From Streptomyces ruber (GTDB lineage Bacteria; Actinomycetota; Actinomycetes; Streptomycetales; Streptomycetaceae), in the NCBI RefSeq assembly GCF_014648075.1, contig NZ_BMQK01000008.1, positions 124,001 through 188,000 on the forward strand: a DNA stretch of 64,000 nucleotides, given 5' to 3'. The notes under the pieces are model-generated. The model was not told the origin of the DNA. It made no database searches and worked only from the letters and a program-made list of their open reading frames with translations. The position numbers and the translations under genes were made by a program. This document shows, one piece after another, positions 26,189 through 35,976 of the stretch. Position 1 is the first letter of the stretch; each line of letters starts with the position of its first letter.

Positions 26189-27253
26189 TCAATGGCGGGC
26201 CTGGATCTTCAGGTCGCCGCGGGTCTGTACGCGGATGTGGTCACTGGCGAGCATGGCGTGGGGGAAGCCGAGATCGATCGCGCTGACCTCGTCCAGACGC
26301 GCCATCTGGGACGGGGTGAGGTCGACATCGAGGGCTCCCAGGTTCTCCTGCAGCTGTGCGGCCGTTCGCGCCCCGATGATGGGCGCGGTCACTCCTGGGT
26401 TGTGCAGGGTCCAGGCCAGTCCGACCTGCGCAGGGGTCCGGCCCAGCTCCGCGGCGACCTCCTTGACGACGTCCACGATGGCGAGGTTGCGCTCGGTCAC
26501 TCCGCCCAGGGCCAGGTTGAAGCTCTTGCGGGCGCTCTCGCCCCGGTCGGAGGCCGGTGCGGTCAGGTCCTGGCGGCTGTACTTGCCGGTGAGGATTCCA
26601 CCCGCCAAGGGAGACCACAGCACGGTTCCCAGTCCCAGCTCCTGGGCCATCGGCAGAAGGTCACGCTCCCCGGTGCGCTCCACCAGGTTGTACTCCAGCT
26701 GCAGTGCCGTCAGTGGCGACCAGCCGCGCAGGTCGGCGATCGTCTGCATGCGTGAGATCTGCCAGGCCGGGGTGTTGGAGATGGCGACGTAGAGGATCTT
26801 GCCCTGGCGCACCAGGTCGTCCAGGCCGCGCAGGATCTCCTCCACGGGGGTGGTGGGGTCCCATACGTGCAGGTAGAGCAGGTCGATGTAGTCGGTGTTC
26901 AGCTGCCGCAGGCTGGTTTCGACCGCGCCGAACAGACTCTTCCGGCTGGCGCCGCCGGAGTTGGGGTCGTCGGGCCGGCGCAGCGTCGTGTACTTGGTCG
27001 CCAGGACCAGACTGTCGCGTCGGTTACGAGCGAACTCGCCGAGCATGCGCTCGGAGGTGCCGTTGGTGTAGGTGACCGCGGTGTCGATGAAGTTCCCGCC
27101 CCGCTCGATGTAGATGTCGAACAGTTTCCGCGCCTCGTCCTGCTCCGCGCCCCAGCCCCAGTCGTTGCCGAAGGTGGCCGCGCCCAGCGCGAGTGGCGAG
27201 ACCCGCAGGCCGGAGCGGCCCAGCTGCCGGTAGGTGTCGAGCGTGAGTGCCAT
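26189..27253 (-). CDS. Aldo/keto reductase
   Basis: 354 residues. Family motifs: LALGAATFGNDWGWG, FIDTAVTYTNGTSE (Asp and Tyr of the tetrad), VLATKYTTL (Lys), IDLLYLHVWDP (His) and WSPLAGGILTGKY. The NADPH-binding end is IIGARTAAQLQENL. It would reduce an aldehyde or ketone in the cytoplasm. AGGAG precedes ATG 27253. It lies downstream of the SDR gene, and both are divergent from a TetR regulator, so the three probably form one inducible unit. Confidence 0.9.
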   Translation of the reverse strand: MALTLDTYRQLGRSGLRVSPLALGAATFGNDWGWGAEQDEARKLFDIYIERGGNFIDTAVTYTNGTSERMLGEFARNRRDSLVLATKYTTLRRPDDPNSGGASRKSLFGAVETSLRQLNTDYIDLLYLHVWDPTTPVEEILRGLDDLVRQGKILYVAISNTPAWQISRMQTIADLRGWSPLTALQLEYNLVERTGERDLLPMAQELGLGTVLWSPLAGGILTGKYSRQDLTAPASDRGESARKSFNLALGGVTERNLAIVDVVKEVAAELGRTPAQVGLAWTLHNPGVTAPIIGARTAAQLQENLGALDVDLTPSQMARLDEVSAIDLGFPHAMLASDHIRVQTRGDLKIQARH

Positions 27254-27324
27254 CGTTTTCTCCTGTGAGGTGTGGTTCCTGGCGTGTGATGTGCTCGGGC
27301 CGGTCGTGGGCTCGTGGAGGCGCA

Positions 27325-28050
27325 TCAGGCGCCGAGCCCGTAGCCGCCGGCCACGGTGACGTCCTGGCCGGTGATGTAGCCGGCGGCGTCCGAGGCGAGG
27401 AAGGCGACGACTTCCGCGACCTCGCGGCTGGAGCCGAAGCGCTCGAAGGGGATCCTCGCTCGCATGGCGTCCCGGCCGCTCTGGGGCACTGCCAGCTTGT
27501 CGAACAGCGGGGTGTCGGTGGCCCCGGGGCTCACGGCGTTGACGCGAATCCTGCGCGGAGCCAGTTCGAGCGCGAGTGAGGGCAGCATCGCCAGCAGTGC
27601 GCCGCGTGTCGCCGCCCCCACTGTGGCGCCAGGGCTGCCGCGCCGGGATCCGATGCCCACGGTCAGCACGATCGAGCCGCCGTCGTTCATGAGAGGAAGG
27701 GCTTTTTGGAGGGTGAAGTACTGGCCCTTGAAGTTGAGGTCGGCGTGCTCGTCGAACGATTCCTCCGTCACGTCGGCAACCGGTGCCGGACGGAATATCC
27801 CGGCGTTGAGGAAGAGCAGGTCCAGTGACCCGAAGCGCGCCGACACCGCTGACATCAGAGCGTCGGTGTCGGAGAGCACGCGCGCATCGGACCGGAGGAC
27901 GAGCACGTCGTCGGGGAGCTCGGACCGTGCCCGTGCGAGGGAATCAGGATTCTGTCCGGTGACCGTGACCTGGTAGCCGCGGGCGTGCAGCAGCTCGGCC
28001 GTCGCCCTGCCGATCCCGGTCGTTCCCCCGGTGATGAGAGCTGTAGGCAT
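27325..28050 (-). CDS. Short-chain dehydrogenase/reductase fold protein lacking the catalytic Ser-Tyr-Lys
   Basis: 241 residues. The Rossmann start (ALITGGTTGIGRATAELL), NAG motif (LFLNAGIF), Asn106 (HADLNFKG) and the PG motif (NAVSPGATDTPLF) are classical SDR. But where the active site should read Tyr-x-x-x-Lys the sequence is TVGAATRG: Gly145 and Arg149. The usual catalytic Ser (near 132) is Gly in VLTVGIGS. NADP(H) binding should persist while normal catalysis should not. ATG 28050 begins at the fold. It may be a binding or sensor protein, or the gene may have drifted. Confidence 0.85.
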   Translation of the reverse strand: MPTALITGGTTGIGRATAELLHARGYQVTVTGQNPDSLARARSELPDDVLVLRSDARVLSDTDALMSAVSARFGSLDLLFLNAGIFRPAPVADVTEESFDEHADLNFKGQYFTLQKALPLMNDGGSIVLTVGIGSRRGSPGATVGAATRGALLAMLPSLALELAPRRIRVNAVSPGATDTPLFDKLAVPQSGRDAMRARIPFERFGSSREVAEVVAFLASDAAGYITGQDVTVAGGYGLGA

Positions 28051-28105
28051 GGCAAAGCCTTTCGTCGCTGAAGCAGTGGGCGAGAGTACTCCACAAACGG
28101 GGAAC

Positions 28106-28139
28106 TCCCCGGTTGTCTCACCGTACACTGAACCGGGGA
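28106..28139. promoter_or_regulatory. Operator-like inverted repeats between the SDR and TetR genes
   Basis: TCCCCGGTT (28106-28114) and AACCGGGGA (28131-28139) are exact inverted copies with a 16-base spacer. They sit within a larger run of GGGGA/TCCCC elements (GGGGAACTCCCC before, GGGGACATCCCC after). The position in the 140-base divergent region suggests the TetR protein's binding sites. Confidence 0.7.
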
Positions 28140-28190
28140 CATCCCCGAATCGTTCCCGAGCCTCATCCGACACTCACGATCGCGAAGGTC

Positions 28191-28754
28191 ATGACACCTC
28201 CACGCAGCACCCTGCGCGCCGACGCGCAGCGCAACCGCGAGAAGCTCATCGCCACGGCCGCCCAAGCCTTCGCATCGGGACGCGCAATCTCGCTGGACGC
28301 GATCGCCAAACGCGCGGGAGTGGGCAACGCCACCCTGTACCGGCACTTCCCCACCCGAGAGGACCTGGTCGAAGAGGTCTACCGGGACCAGATCCGCCCC
28401 TTGCGCGAAGATGCGCGCACCCTGCTGGCCACCGAGCCGCCCGCCCAGGCCCTCCACGCGTGGATGCTCCGATTCGCCGACTGGGCCGGTGAACGGCGCG
28501 GCATCTGTGAGGCCCTGGTCGCCATGAGCGCTTCCGGCCGCTTCGGCACCGGACCGGTCTGCGACGAGGTCCAGCAGGTCCTGGCGATGGTGCTCGAGGC
28601 CGGCGCCGCAGCAGGAGAACTGCGCAGCGACATCGACCCGGCCGACGTGGGCGGCATCCTCGCCGGTCTGCTCTCCGCGGCCGGCGCACCCGAGCAGCGC
28701 CCCCAGCTGAACCGCATGCTGGACGTCGTCGTCGACGGACTCAAGCCCCGCTAG
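28191..28754 (+). CDS. TetR-family transcriptional regulator
   Basis: 187 residues. The N-terminal HTH is clear: RADAQRNREKLIATAAQAFA, ISLDAIAKRAGVGNATLYRH and FPTREDLVEEVYRDQI. The C-terminal ligand domain (WMLRFADWAGERRGICEALV) is of the SbtR-like C-terminal type. It is divergent from the SDR and AKR genes with inverted repeats between them, so it probably represses them and itself. ATG 28191 follows GAAGG. Confidence 0.92.
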   Translation: MTPPRSTLRADAQRNREKLIATAAQAFASGRAISLDAIAKRAGVGNATLYRHFPTREDLVEEVYRDQIRPLREDARTLLATEPPAQALHAWMLRFADWAGERRGICEALVAMSASGRFGTGPVCDEVQQVLAMVLEAGAAAGELRSDIDPADVGGILAGLLSAAGAPEQRPQLNRMLDVVVDGLKPR

Positions 28755-28904
28755 GCGATACGCCAGCGGTTCGGTGAGGCGCCGGCCCATGCCGGGCGAC
28801 ATGGCTGCGGCCGCGGTGGTCGTACTGCCCCAGACCTTGGTGAGAACCGTCGGAATGGTTGCCTACGTTCGGCTCGTTCCCCGCCTCGCGACAGCGCCCG
28901 CTCG

Positions 28905-29888
28905 TCACAGTGGTTGATCTTGGAGGCGTCGGCGCTTCCGGCGGGCGGCGGGGTCGCGTTCGGCGACGTGCCGGGCGACGGCGTCGACGCCGGGGCGGGC
29001 GTATCGCTCCAGGGAGCGGACGGAGGCGTGCCGGGAGCGGGCCAGCAGCATCGGGGTGGAGGTGCCGTCCTCCGCGTCGTGTGTCAGGGCACTGTGGCGT
29101 TGCCGACGGAGCGTCCAGCCGTCCAGGTCCTCGATGTCCTCGGGCGAGGCGAGAGGGTTGGCCAGTAGCCGGGTCTTCTCACCGAAGATGCCCTCGGCCC
29201 GGCGATAGGAGGGCCGGGCCCGGCCGGTCTTGGGGCACACGTCCAGCGTGGGTGTTCCGGCCGGGGCCTTGCGGTCGGTGAGGAACAGCGGGCCGCGGGT
29301 GCGACGGGCGATCAGTCGGGGCAGGAGCTGGGCGGTGCCGGACTGCCGGTGAATCCACTCGATCGCCCCGCCCTTGGCGGTGATCCTGCCGCGCTTGTCC
29401 TGCGGATATAGGTTCTCCACGTTCAGGCACAGCACCTCATCGGCGCGGGCCGCCGACTCGTAGAGCATCCTCCAGAACGTCTTCTCCCGCAGCGAGGCGT
29501 CCAGCCGCCACAGGGCGGCGATCTGGTTCTCAGCAAGGGCCTTGGTGCGGTCGGTCGGTGCCGGCCGTCGCTCGTTCCCGATCGTCGGGTCGCCTTCGAT
29601 CCACCCCTGGCGCTGCCACCAGCCGATTGCCTTGCGCGCAGTGGACAACTCCCGGTTGACGGTATCGGCGTCCATCTCGTCCGCCAGCTCGGCCAGCACC
29701 TCGGGCAGGGCTGGATCGTCGATCGCGGTGAGGGGGGAAGACGGGCGGCTTCGCGCCCGGCGGGCGGGTCCGGGCGGCGCCAGTTCGCCGGCGAGCATCC
29801 ATCCCCATGTCGTCAGCGAGACCCGGTAGATCCGCGCGGAGGACTTCGCGATGCCCGCGCCGGTGAGGTACCGCTCGACCGCTGCGGC
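28905..29888 (-). pseudogene. Tyrosine recombinase (integrase), 5'-truncated
   Basis: The frame is open from 29888 (just after a TAG) and reads AVERYLTGAGIAKSSARIY, then the conserved middle ALAENQIAALWRLDASLREK, LYESAARADEVLCLNVENLY (catalytic Arg), the HSALTHD region, and RSRHASVRSLERYARPG (His and nucleophile Tyr). The catalytic half is therefore complete. The 5' end is not: upstream the frame is lost at what looks like a small deletion in LVVGR...AVERYL. The first ATG (29798) would give a protein without the core-binding domain. In the first catalytic box HSALTHD the expected LRHS reads RQRHS. Confidence 0.75.
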
Positions 29889-30005
29889 CTACGACGAGGG
29901 CGGGGCGGACAGAGGAGTCACCCAGGCGCGCGGCAGCCGGAGCGCGCCCCGCTCCCGAGTTCGGTCACTGATTCGATCATCCCGTCCGTCCCGCCCTTCC
30001 GGTGC

Positions 30006-30114
30006 TGCCGCAGTAAATGCGTACACCTCGCCCCGGTGGCCGGAATCGTCCGTCGCAGGTCGCGATGGTCACGGCAGGAGCTCTGCCGCAGTGAATCCGC
30101 TATTTACTGCGGCA
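30006..30114. repeat. Three copies of a 13-bp motif between the two recombinase remnants
   Basis: TGCCGCAGTAAAT at 30006-30018, TGCCGCAGTGAAT at 30084-30096 (one change), and the inverted copy ATTTACTGCGGCA at 30102-30114. They lie in about 370 bases with no gene. The first and third form a perfect 13-bp inverted pair; the second and third form a near-perfect hairpin with a 5-base loop. Recombinase binding arms or a replication/transfer site are possible readings. Confidence 0.75.
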
Positions 30115-30258
30115 CCACCCTGGCGGGCCGCCAGGTGGCAGACGTCTGATAAGCCGACCTCGAGGCGGACTGGCGCTATCGCCAACCGCTGTACCGCCGC
30201 CCCTCGCACCGGGTCCAGCCCCGAGCATTACACAGCGCTACATGCCCGTTCGCCGTAG

Positions 30259-31359
30259 TTATACGAGAACAGGGCCGTGTCGGCCCGTGCGCTCGTTCAG
30301 CGGCGGCTGCCGGATTAGCTCGAACGCGTCCTCGGCGCCCGCTCTCCGGCTCACCACGTGCATCGGGACACCGGCCAGCAGCAGCACGGTGGCATGCGTG
30401 TGGCGGTACCAATGCGGCGTCATCTCGTCCGGTACGGCGGGAAGCCGTCGCTTCACCGCGCCGAGACGCCTGTAGACGCTCTCCGGCCTGATCGGAGCGA
30501 AGCGACCGCCCCGATACAGGGTGCAGAAGACGTAGGAGTTGTCCCAGTCGGCCAGCTCGATGTCGGCACCGGCCTCACACAGCGCCCAGACCCAGTCTCC
30601 GTACAACCGGTCCAGAGCAGAGCGATGAAGACGCGACGGTGGCCGCTCTTGGCTCGCAGGCCGTGCGGGTGGTCCTCGCGAGGGACGACCTCGACCTGGG
30701 CGGTCGTGCCCGTGCCGGTCTTCCAGTCACGGTGCCACAGGCCCAGAGCCTCGCCGAGCCGCAGCCCGGTCTCCTCCAGCAGGGTCCACAGCAGGCGATA
30801 CCGCAGCTCGCCCGACCAGACCCCGCCCGCCGCGTCCCAGGTCGCCTCCGCCTCGCGGAGCACTGACATCTGGCCGGGCAGCAGCACCGGCACCGTCCGT
30901 ACACATCCTGACCACGCCGGAACGCCGTCCCGTCCTGCGCGCCACGTGCTCCAGGAACGGCAGGTAGCGTCCCGGCCGGGCCTTCACCGTCTCGTACAGC
31001 CGTCCCGCGACCTCGACCCCGCGCGCGGCGTGATAGCGGTAGAAGCCCATGACCGCGCGCGCCCGGCTCGCCACCGTCGCGTCGGCCGCCTTCGTGCCGT
31101 CATGGAGCGGCGCCACGTCCTCAGCCACGCTCCCGCGACGCAACTTCCCGACGAACATGGCGAGTTCAGTCACCCCGATGGCATCCCAGGACTGCGCCCG
31201 ACGCTCCAGGAACGTCCACCACAGGGCGAGGCCCCGTGCGTAGCTCTTGAGGGTGTTGGGCGAGCAGTCCCTCGATCTCAGGTGCTCCAGGTACTGCTCG
31301 GCCGGCTCCGCGACATGGTAGTCCTCGCCGAGGACCGTCCACGTCACGCCTTTACTCAT
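30259..31359 (-). pseudogene. Second site-specific tyrosine recombinase, frameshifted and 3'-truncated
   Basis: From ATG 31359: MSKGVTWTVLGEDYHVAEPA, YLEHLRSRDCSPNTLKSYAR and LALWWTFLERRAQSWDAIG, the SAM-like N-terminal domain. The frame then shifts near 30890 to ATWDAAGGVWSGELRYRLLW and LLEETGLRLGEALGLWHRDW, and again near 30610 to DNSYVFCTLYRGGRFAPI and MTPHWYRHTHATVLLLAGVP. Homology ends at VVSRRAG, before the nucleophile Tyr, followed by unrelated sequence to 30259. Two frameshifts and loss of the catalytic end make it inactive. It is a different lineage from the recombinase at 28905. Confidence 0.85.
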
Positions 31360-31509
31360 GACCACCCGTTGCGTACTTGCCACCGCGCCCCCTGTCATCA
31401 CTGTCAGCGGCACCTCACCGCTGCACCGGATAACGCGCCTCTCACGAAGGACACGGCTCACGACGCCATGTCACAGAGGTCAACGGCATCAAGAACAAGG
31501 TGCGGATAA

Positions 31510-31791
31510 CACGTCGTCCCCCTCGCCGAGGCGTGGACTCCGGCGCGGGCTCCTGGACGGCCTCCAGGCGCCAGGCGTTCGCCAACGACCTGACCCACCC
31601 GCAGCTCATCGCCGTGACGGACAACGTGAACCAGTCCAAGGGTGGACAAGGACCCGGCCGAATGGATGCCGTCCCGCACCGCGTACCGGTGCATGTACGT
31701 GCGGGCCTGGGCCCAGGTGAAGCACTACTACGGCCTCTCCGTCGACTCCGCCGAGAAGTCCGCCCTGACGAACTACCTGTCCGCCTGCTGA
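31510..31791 (+). pseudogene. Secreted HNH-type nuclease, 3' fragment (other half of the gene at 20511)
   Basis: After CACGTCGT the sequence encodes HVVPLAEAW, then (after a one-base loss near 31533) DSGAGSWTASRRQAFANDL and THPQLIAVTDNVNQSKG. A one-base gain near 31644 restores the first frame: DPAEWMPSRTAYRCMYVRAW and VKHYYGLSVDSAEKSALTN, ending TGA 31789-31791. These are the second half of the HNH core (the Asn and final His region) and the C-terminus of the family. The two indels compensate in frame but scramble the middle, so decay continued after or alongside the island insertion. Confidence 0.9.
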
Positions 31792-31814
31792 AACGTATCG
31801 CCGTAACTCCCCCC

Positions 31815-31859
31815 ACCTTCTTCCGTCGCCCCGTACCGTACGGGGCGACGGAAGAAGGT
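31815..31859. terminator. Very long hairpin after the nuclease gene
   Basis: Arms 31815-31836 and 31838-31859 are perfect 22-bp complements (ACCTTCTTCCGTCGCCCCGT...). It is evidently the original terminator of the HNH nuclease gene. It ends only nine bases before the ATG of the phosphatase, so it may also affect translation or early transcription of that gene. Confidence 0.85.
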
Positions 31860-31867
31860 GATCGCCG

Positions 31868-33691
<1,824 letters not shown>

Positions 33692-33697
<6 letters not shown>

Positions 33698-33777
33698 CGC
33701 CTGACGCCTGACGCCGATCACGAGCCCGTGAGCCCGTGAGCCCGTGAGCCCGTGAGCCCGTGAGCCCGTGAGCCCGT
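33692..33777. repeat. Short tandem repeats after the phosphatase gene
   Basis: Three copies of CTGACGC start at the phosphatase stop (about 33692-33713). After a short gap, seven exact copies of the 8-bp unit GAGCCCGT follow (33722-33777). It is non-coding and a likely site of slippage. Confidence 0.9.
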
Positions 33778-34289
33778 GACATGGGGCGTCGGCCGCCACT
33801 CGCGCTCGTGAAAAGAATCACATGCACCCGTGGGGCAACCGGCCCGAGACCCCCGACTCGTTCCTTGCCGGTCACGCAACCGGAGGCCGTACGTAACACC
33901 ACGGCCGTAACGTCCGACGCCACGCCGCACCACCCCCCGCGCGCGGTTCCAGCGCTGCAACCGCCACGCGCCAAGTCGCCCGTTCCCCGTCCGCGCGCCC
34001 GCGCACGACCGGCCCGAGCACGGCGGGAGCCGCCCGGACGGGAGCGGGGCGGGCGAGTGGAGGGCGGAGATTCGGTCATGCCTCACTGGCACCTCGCGCG
34101 CCGCCGCAAGCACCCTCACGTGCGCCCGCGGCGAAAGCGGAACGCCGGGCAGAACTCGAGTCATGGCCAAATGTTGAACTTGCAAGCATCACGAAGGCAT
34201 GCAACGTTTAGGACAGCCGGCAACGCAACCGTCCCCAGAACCGGCCCACTTGTGCGGGCCGTTACGCCAGACCGGAGGAGTCCCCCACC
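33778..34289. other. Non-coding stretch upstream of the DoxX gene
   Basis: No credible gene is seen; open frames here have Arg/Pro-rich shadow composition. Near its right end a locally AT-richer patch (about 34160-34210) contains the palindrome CTTGCAAG (34179-34186) preceded by TTGAAC. This is the best candidate promoter/operator for the DoxX gene. AGGAG precedes its ATG. Confidence 0.5.
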
Positions 34290-34730
34290 ATGACCGGACG
34301 CCTGAACAGCGCCCAGCCGTACGCCCTCGGCCTGTTCCGCATCGTCATCGGCCTGCTCTTCGCCTGCCACGGTGCCGCCAAGCTCTTCGGCTGGCTCGGC
34401 CAGACCACCCCCGAGGTGGGCAGCTGGCCCAACTGGTACGCGGCTGTCATCGAACTCGTCGGCGGTCTTCTGGTCCTGATCGGCCTCGGCACCCGCGCGG
34501 CGGCGTTCATCTCCTCGGGCGCCATGGCCTACGCGTACTTCAAGGTCCACCAGCCCATGGCGCTGTGGCCGATGGAGAACAACGGCGAGGGTGCCGCCCT
34601 GTACTGCTGGGCGATGTTCCTGCTGATCTTCACGGGCTCCGGCGCGTTCGGACTCGACCGGTTCCTCGAGGGCCGCTCGACGGCGACCGCGAACAAGCCC
34701 GCCGCCGAGGAGCGGCCCGTCGCGGCCTGA
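34290..34730 (+). CDS. DoxX-family membrane protein
   Basis: 146 residues, four hydrophobic segments: LGLFRIVIGLLFACHGAAKL, AAVIELVGGLLVLIGLGTRA, AAFISSGAMAYAYF and WAMFLLIFTGSGAF. The motif FRIVIGLLFACHGAAKLFGW is typical of DoxX. DoxX proteins are linked to redox and oxidative stress membrane complexes, but the biochemical role is unsettled. It is monocistronic, with AGGAG before the ATG and a hairpin terminator at 34753. Confidence 0.9.
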   Translation: MTGRLNSAQPYALGLFRIVIGLLFACHGAAKLFGWLGQTTPEVGSWPNWYAAVIELVGGLLVLIGLGTRAAAFISSGAMAYAYFKVHQPMALWPMENNGEGAALYCWAMFLLIFTGSGAFGLDRFLEGRSTATANKPAAEERPVAA

Positions 34731-34752
34731 CCCGCTCGCGCACCGTCTCGAC

Positions 34753-34788
34753 GGCGCCCGCCGCCCCGTCCGGGGACCGGCGGGCGCC
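34753..34788. terminator. Hairpin terminator after the DoxX gene
   Basis: GGCGCCCGCCG (34753-34763) pairs exactly with CGGCGGGCGCC (34778-34788). It lies between the convergent DoxX and SOD-like genes. Confidence 0.75.
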
Positions 34789-34813
34789 GCCCCTCTCTTC
34801 GTCCTTATCGGCC

Positions 34814-35698
34814 TTATCGGCCGTCCGGGCCTTCCCGCAGCCACGTGAACGGCGGCACGTCCCCCGGCCCGGCCCAGCCGTAGGGCGCGGCGTCCTGTCC
34901 GCTCCACCCGCCGTACGTGTCCGAGTACGCGGACGAGTACGGGTACGGCCCCGATCCCGGCCCGGCCCACCCGTACGGCTGCCGCGGCTGCCGCGGCTGC
35001 CGCGCCGGCTGCGACTGCTGCGCCGGCCGCCCCGCCGCGGGTCCGGCCCATCCGTGCGCGTACCGTCCGCCGCCCGCCCCGATCCAGCCGTCCGCGTACG
35101 TCCCCGCCGCCGACCCCGGTCCCGACTCCGCCTGCTCCTGCGACTCCGACCCGATCGAGGAGCCCGGGGGTCCGCCCGCCTGGCTCCGCCCGAACGGCAT
35201 CGTGAAGCAGCCGACGGCCGCCCCGGAGTCCCCGGGCCGGTCGTGCAGCACCACGGAGGACGCCTCTCCCGGCCTGAACCCCCAGCCGTGCCGCGCCGTC
35301 GCCTCGCCCGCACCGCTGTCGTCGGCCGTGAAGTCCAGCCACACCTCGTTCTCGGCGGTGGCGCCCGCCATCTCGTGCTGGTAGTGCTCGCCGGAGTCGT
35401 CCGGTTCGACCCCGCAGGGCCTCCGGTGCACATGCACCCCGTACGTGTGACCGGCCCGCATCCCCGTCACCCGCAGCCGTACGGTCGTCGCGCCCGGCCT
35501 GCTGTGCTGGTGCACCTCGATCGCGGATGCCTCCGGAACGAGCGCCTCGTCGTACGTCACCGCCACCGGGACGGGTGTGCGGGGCGGCGCGAAGACCGCG
35601 GCGTGCCGCGCCGCCCAGTGTTCTCCGCCGCTGTCTGCCGTACCGCCCAAACCCGCCACCACGGCCGTGGTGAGGGCGACGGCCATGCCTGCCACCAT
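34814..35698 (-). CDS. Secreted Cu/Zn superoxide-dismutase-like protein with Gly/Trp/Ala/Pro repeat tail
   Basis: 294 residues. A short hydrophobic N-terminus (MVAGMAVALTTAVVAGLGG) suggests export. Residues about 55-170 resemble the SodC fold: TYGVHVHRRPCG gives the His-x-His copper pair, GEHYQHEM a further His, ASSVVLHDRPGDSG the late His, and AVGCFTMPF the end strand with Cys. Some zinc ligands are not obvious, so activity is uncertain. The C-terminal about 110 residues are low complexity with GWAGPG/GWIGAG-like units and AGRPAQQSQPARQPRQP. It faces the DoxX gene; a joint role in oxidative stress is possible but unproven. Confidence 0.72.
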   Translation of the reverse strand: MVAGMAVALTTAVVAGLGGTADSGGEHWAARHAAVFAPPRTPVPVAVTYDEALVPEASAIEVHQHSRPGATTVRLRVTGMRAGHTYGVHVHRRPCGVEPDDSGEHYQHEMAGATAENEVWLDFTADDSGAGEATARHGWGFRPGEASSVVLHDRPGDSGAAVGCFTMPFGRSQAGGPPGSSIGSESQEQAESGPGSAAGTYADGWIGAGGGRYAHGWAGPAAGRPAQQSQPARQPRQPRQPYGWAGPGSGPYPYSSAYSDTYGGWSGQDAAPYGWAGPGDVPPFTWLREGPDGR

Positions 35699-35976
35699 CT
35701 CTGTACCTTCCTCCGCTGCGTCACTACTTCACTTCTGCACTGCTGCTCGGGCCTTCGCTCTAGTTGGTACGCCGCCGAGGCGCCGTCCGCCTCTCGGGAC
35801 GGCAGCCGGGTGAACGGGACATCACTGACACTTCCGCCCCCTGCGGACCCTGCGAACCCTCTGTCACACCCGGGGCGTACGCTTACTGACTGTCACCGGG
35901 CCGCTCTGCCGTCTCTCGAGGCGACACGACCAGGTCCGACGGGGGAGTCCCGGGGGAGCCCCGGAGGAGTCTGGAG

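Larger units (their letters stand above)
20898..31517. mobile_element. 10.6-kb genomic island inserted in an HNH nuclease gene, bounded by 8-bp direct repeats
   Basis: Left boundary: ...GACATCGACCACGTCGT|ATCCG. Right boundary: CGGATAA|CACGTCGTCCCCCTCGCC. The nuclease reads through if the intervening DNA is removed and one CACGTCGT is kept. Short inverted termini (TATCCG at the left, CGGATA at the right) sit next to the repeats. Cargo: a methyltransferase, an IS1182-type remnant, M55 peptidase, Tn3 transposase fragment, AKR, SDR, TetR and two decayed tyrosine recombinases. It looks like an old, layered insertion that has lost mobility. The split gene is seen directly; which recombinase made the insertion is inference. 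Confidence 0.85.

Noticed and set aside
31462-31509. C-terminal end of another transposase (EVNGIKNKVR-like reading at the island's right edge)
   Set aside because: Only about 12 codons fit and no upstream frame supports it; too short to call.
33722-33777. CRISPR or iteron cluster
   Set aside because: Simple exact 8-bp tandem repeat without spacers and no replication gene nearby; best explained by slippage.
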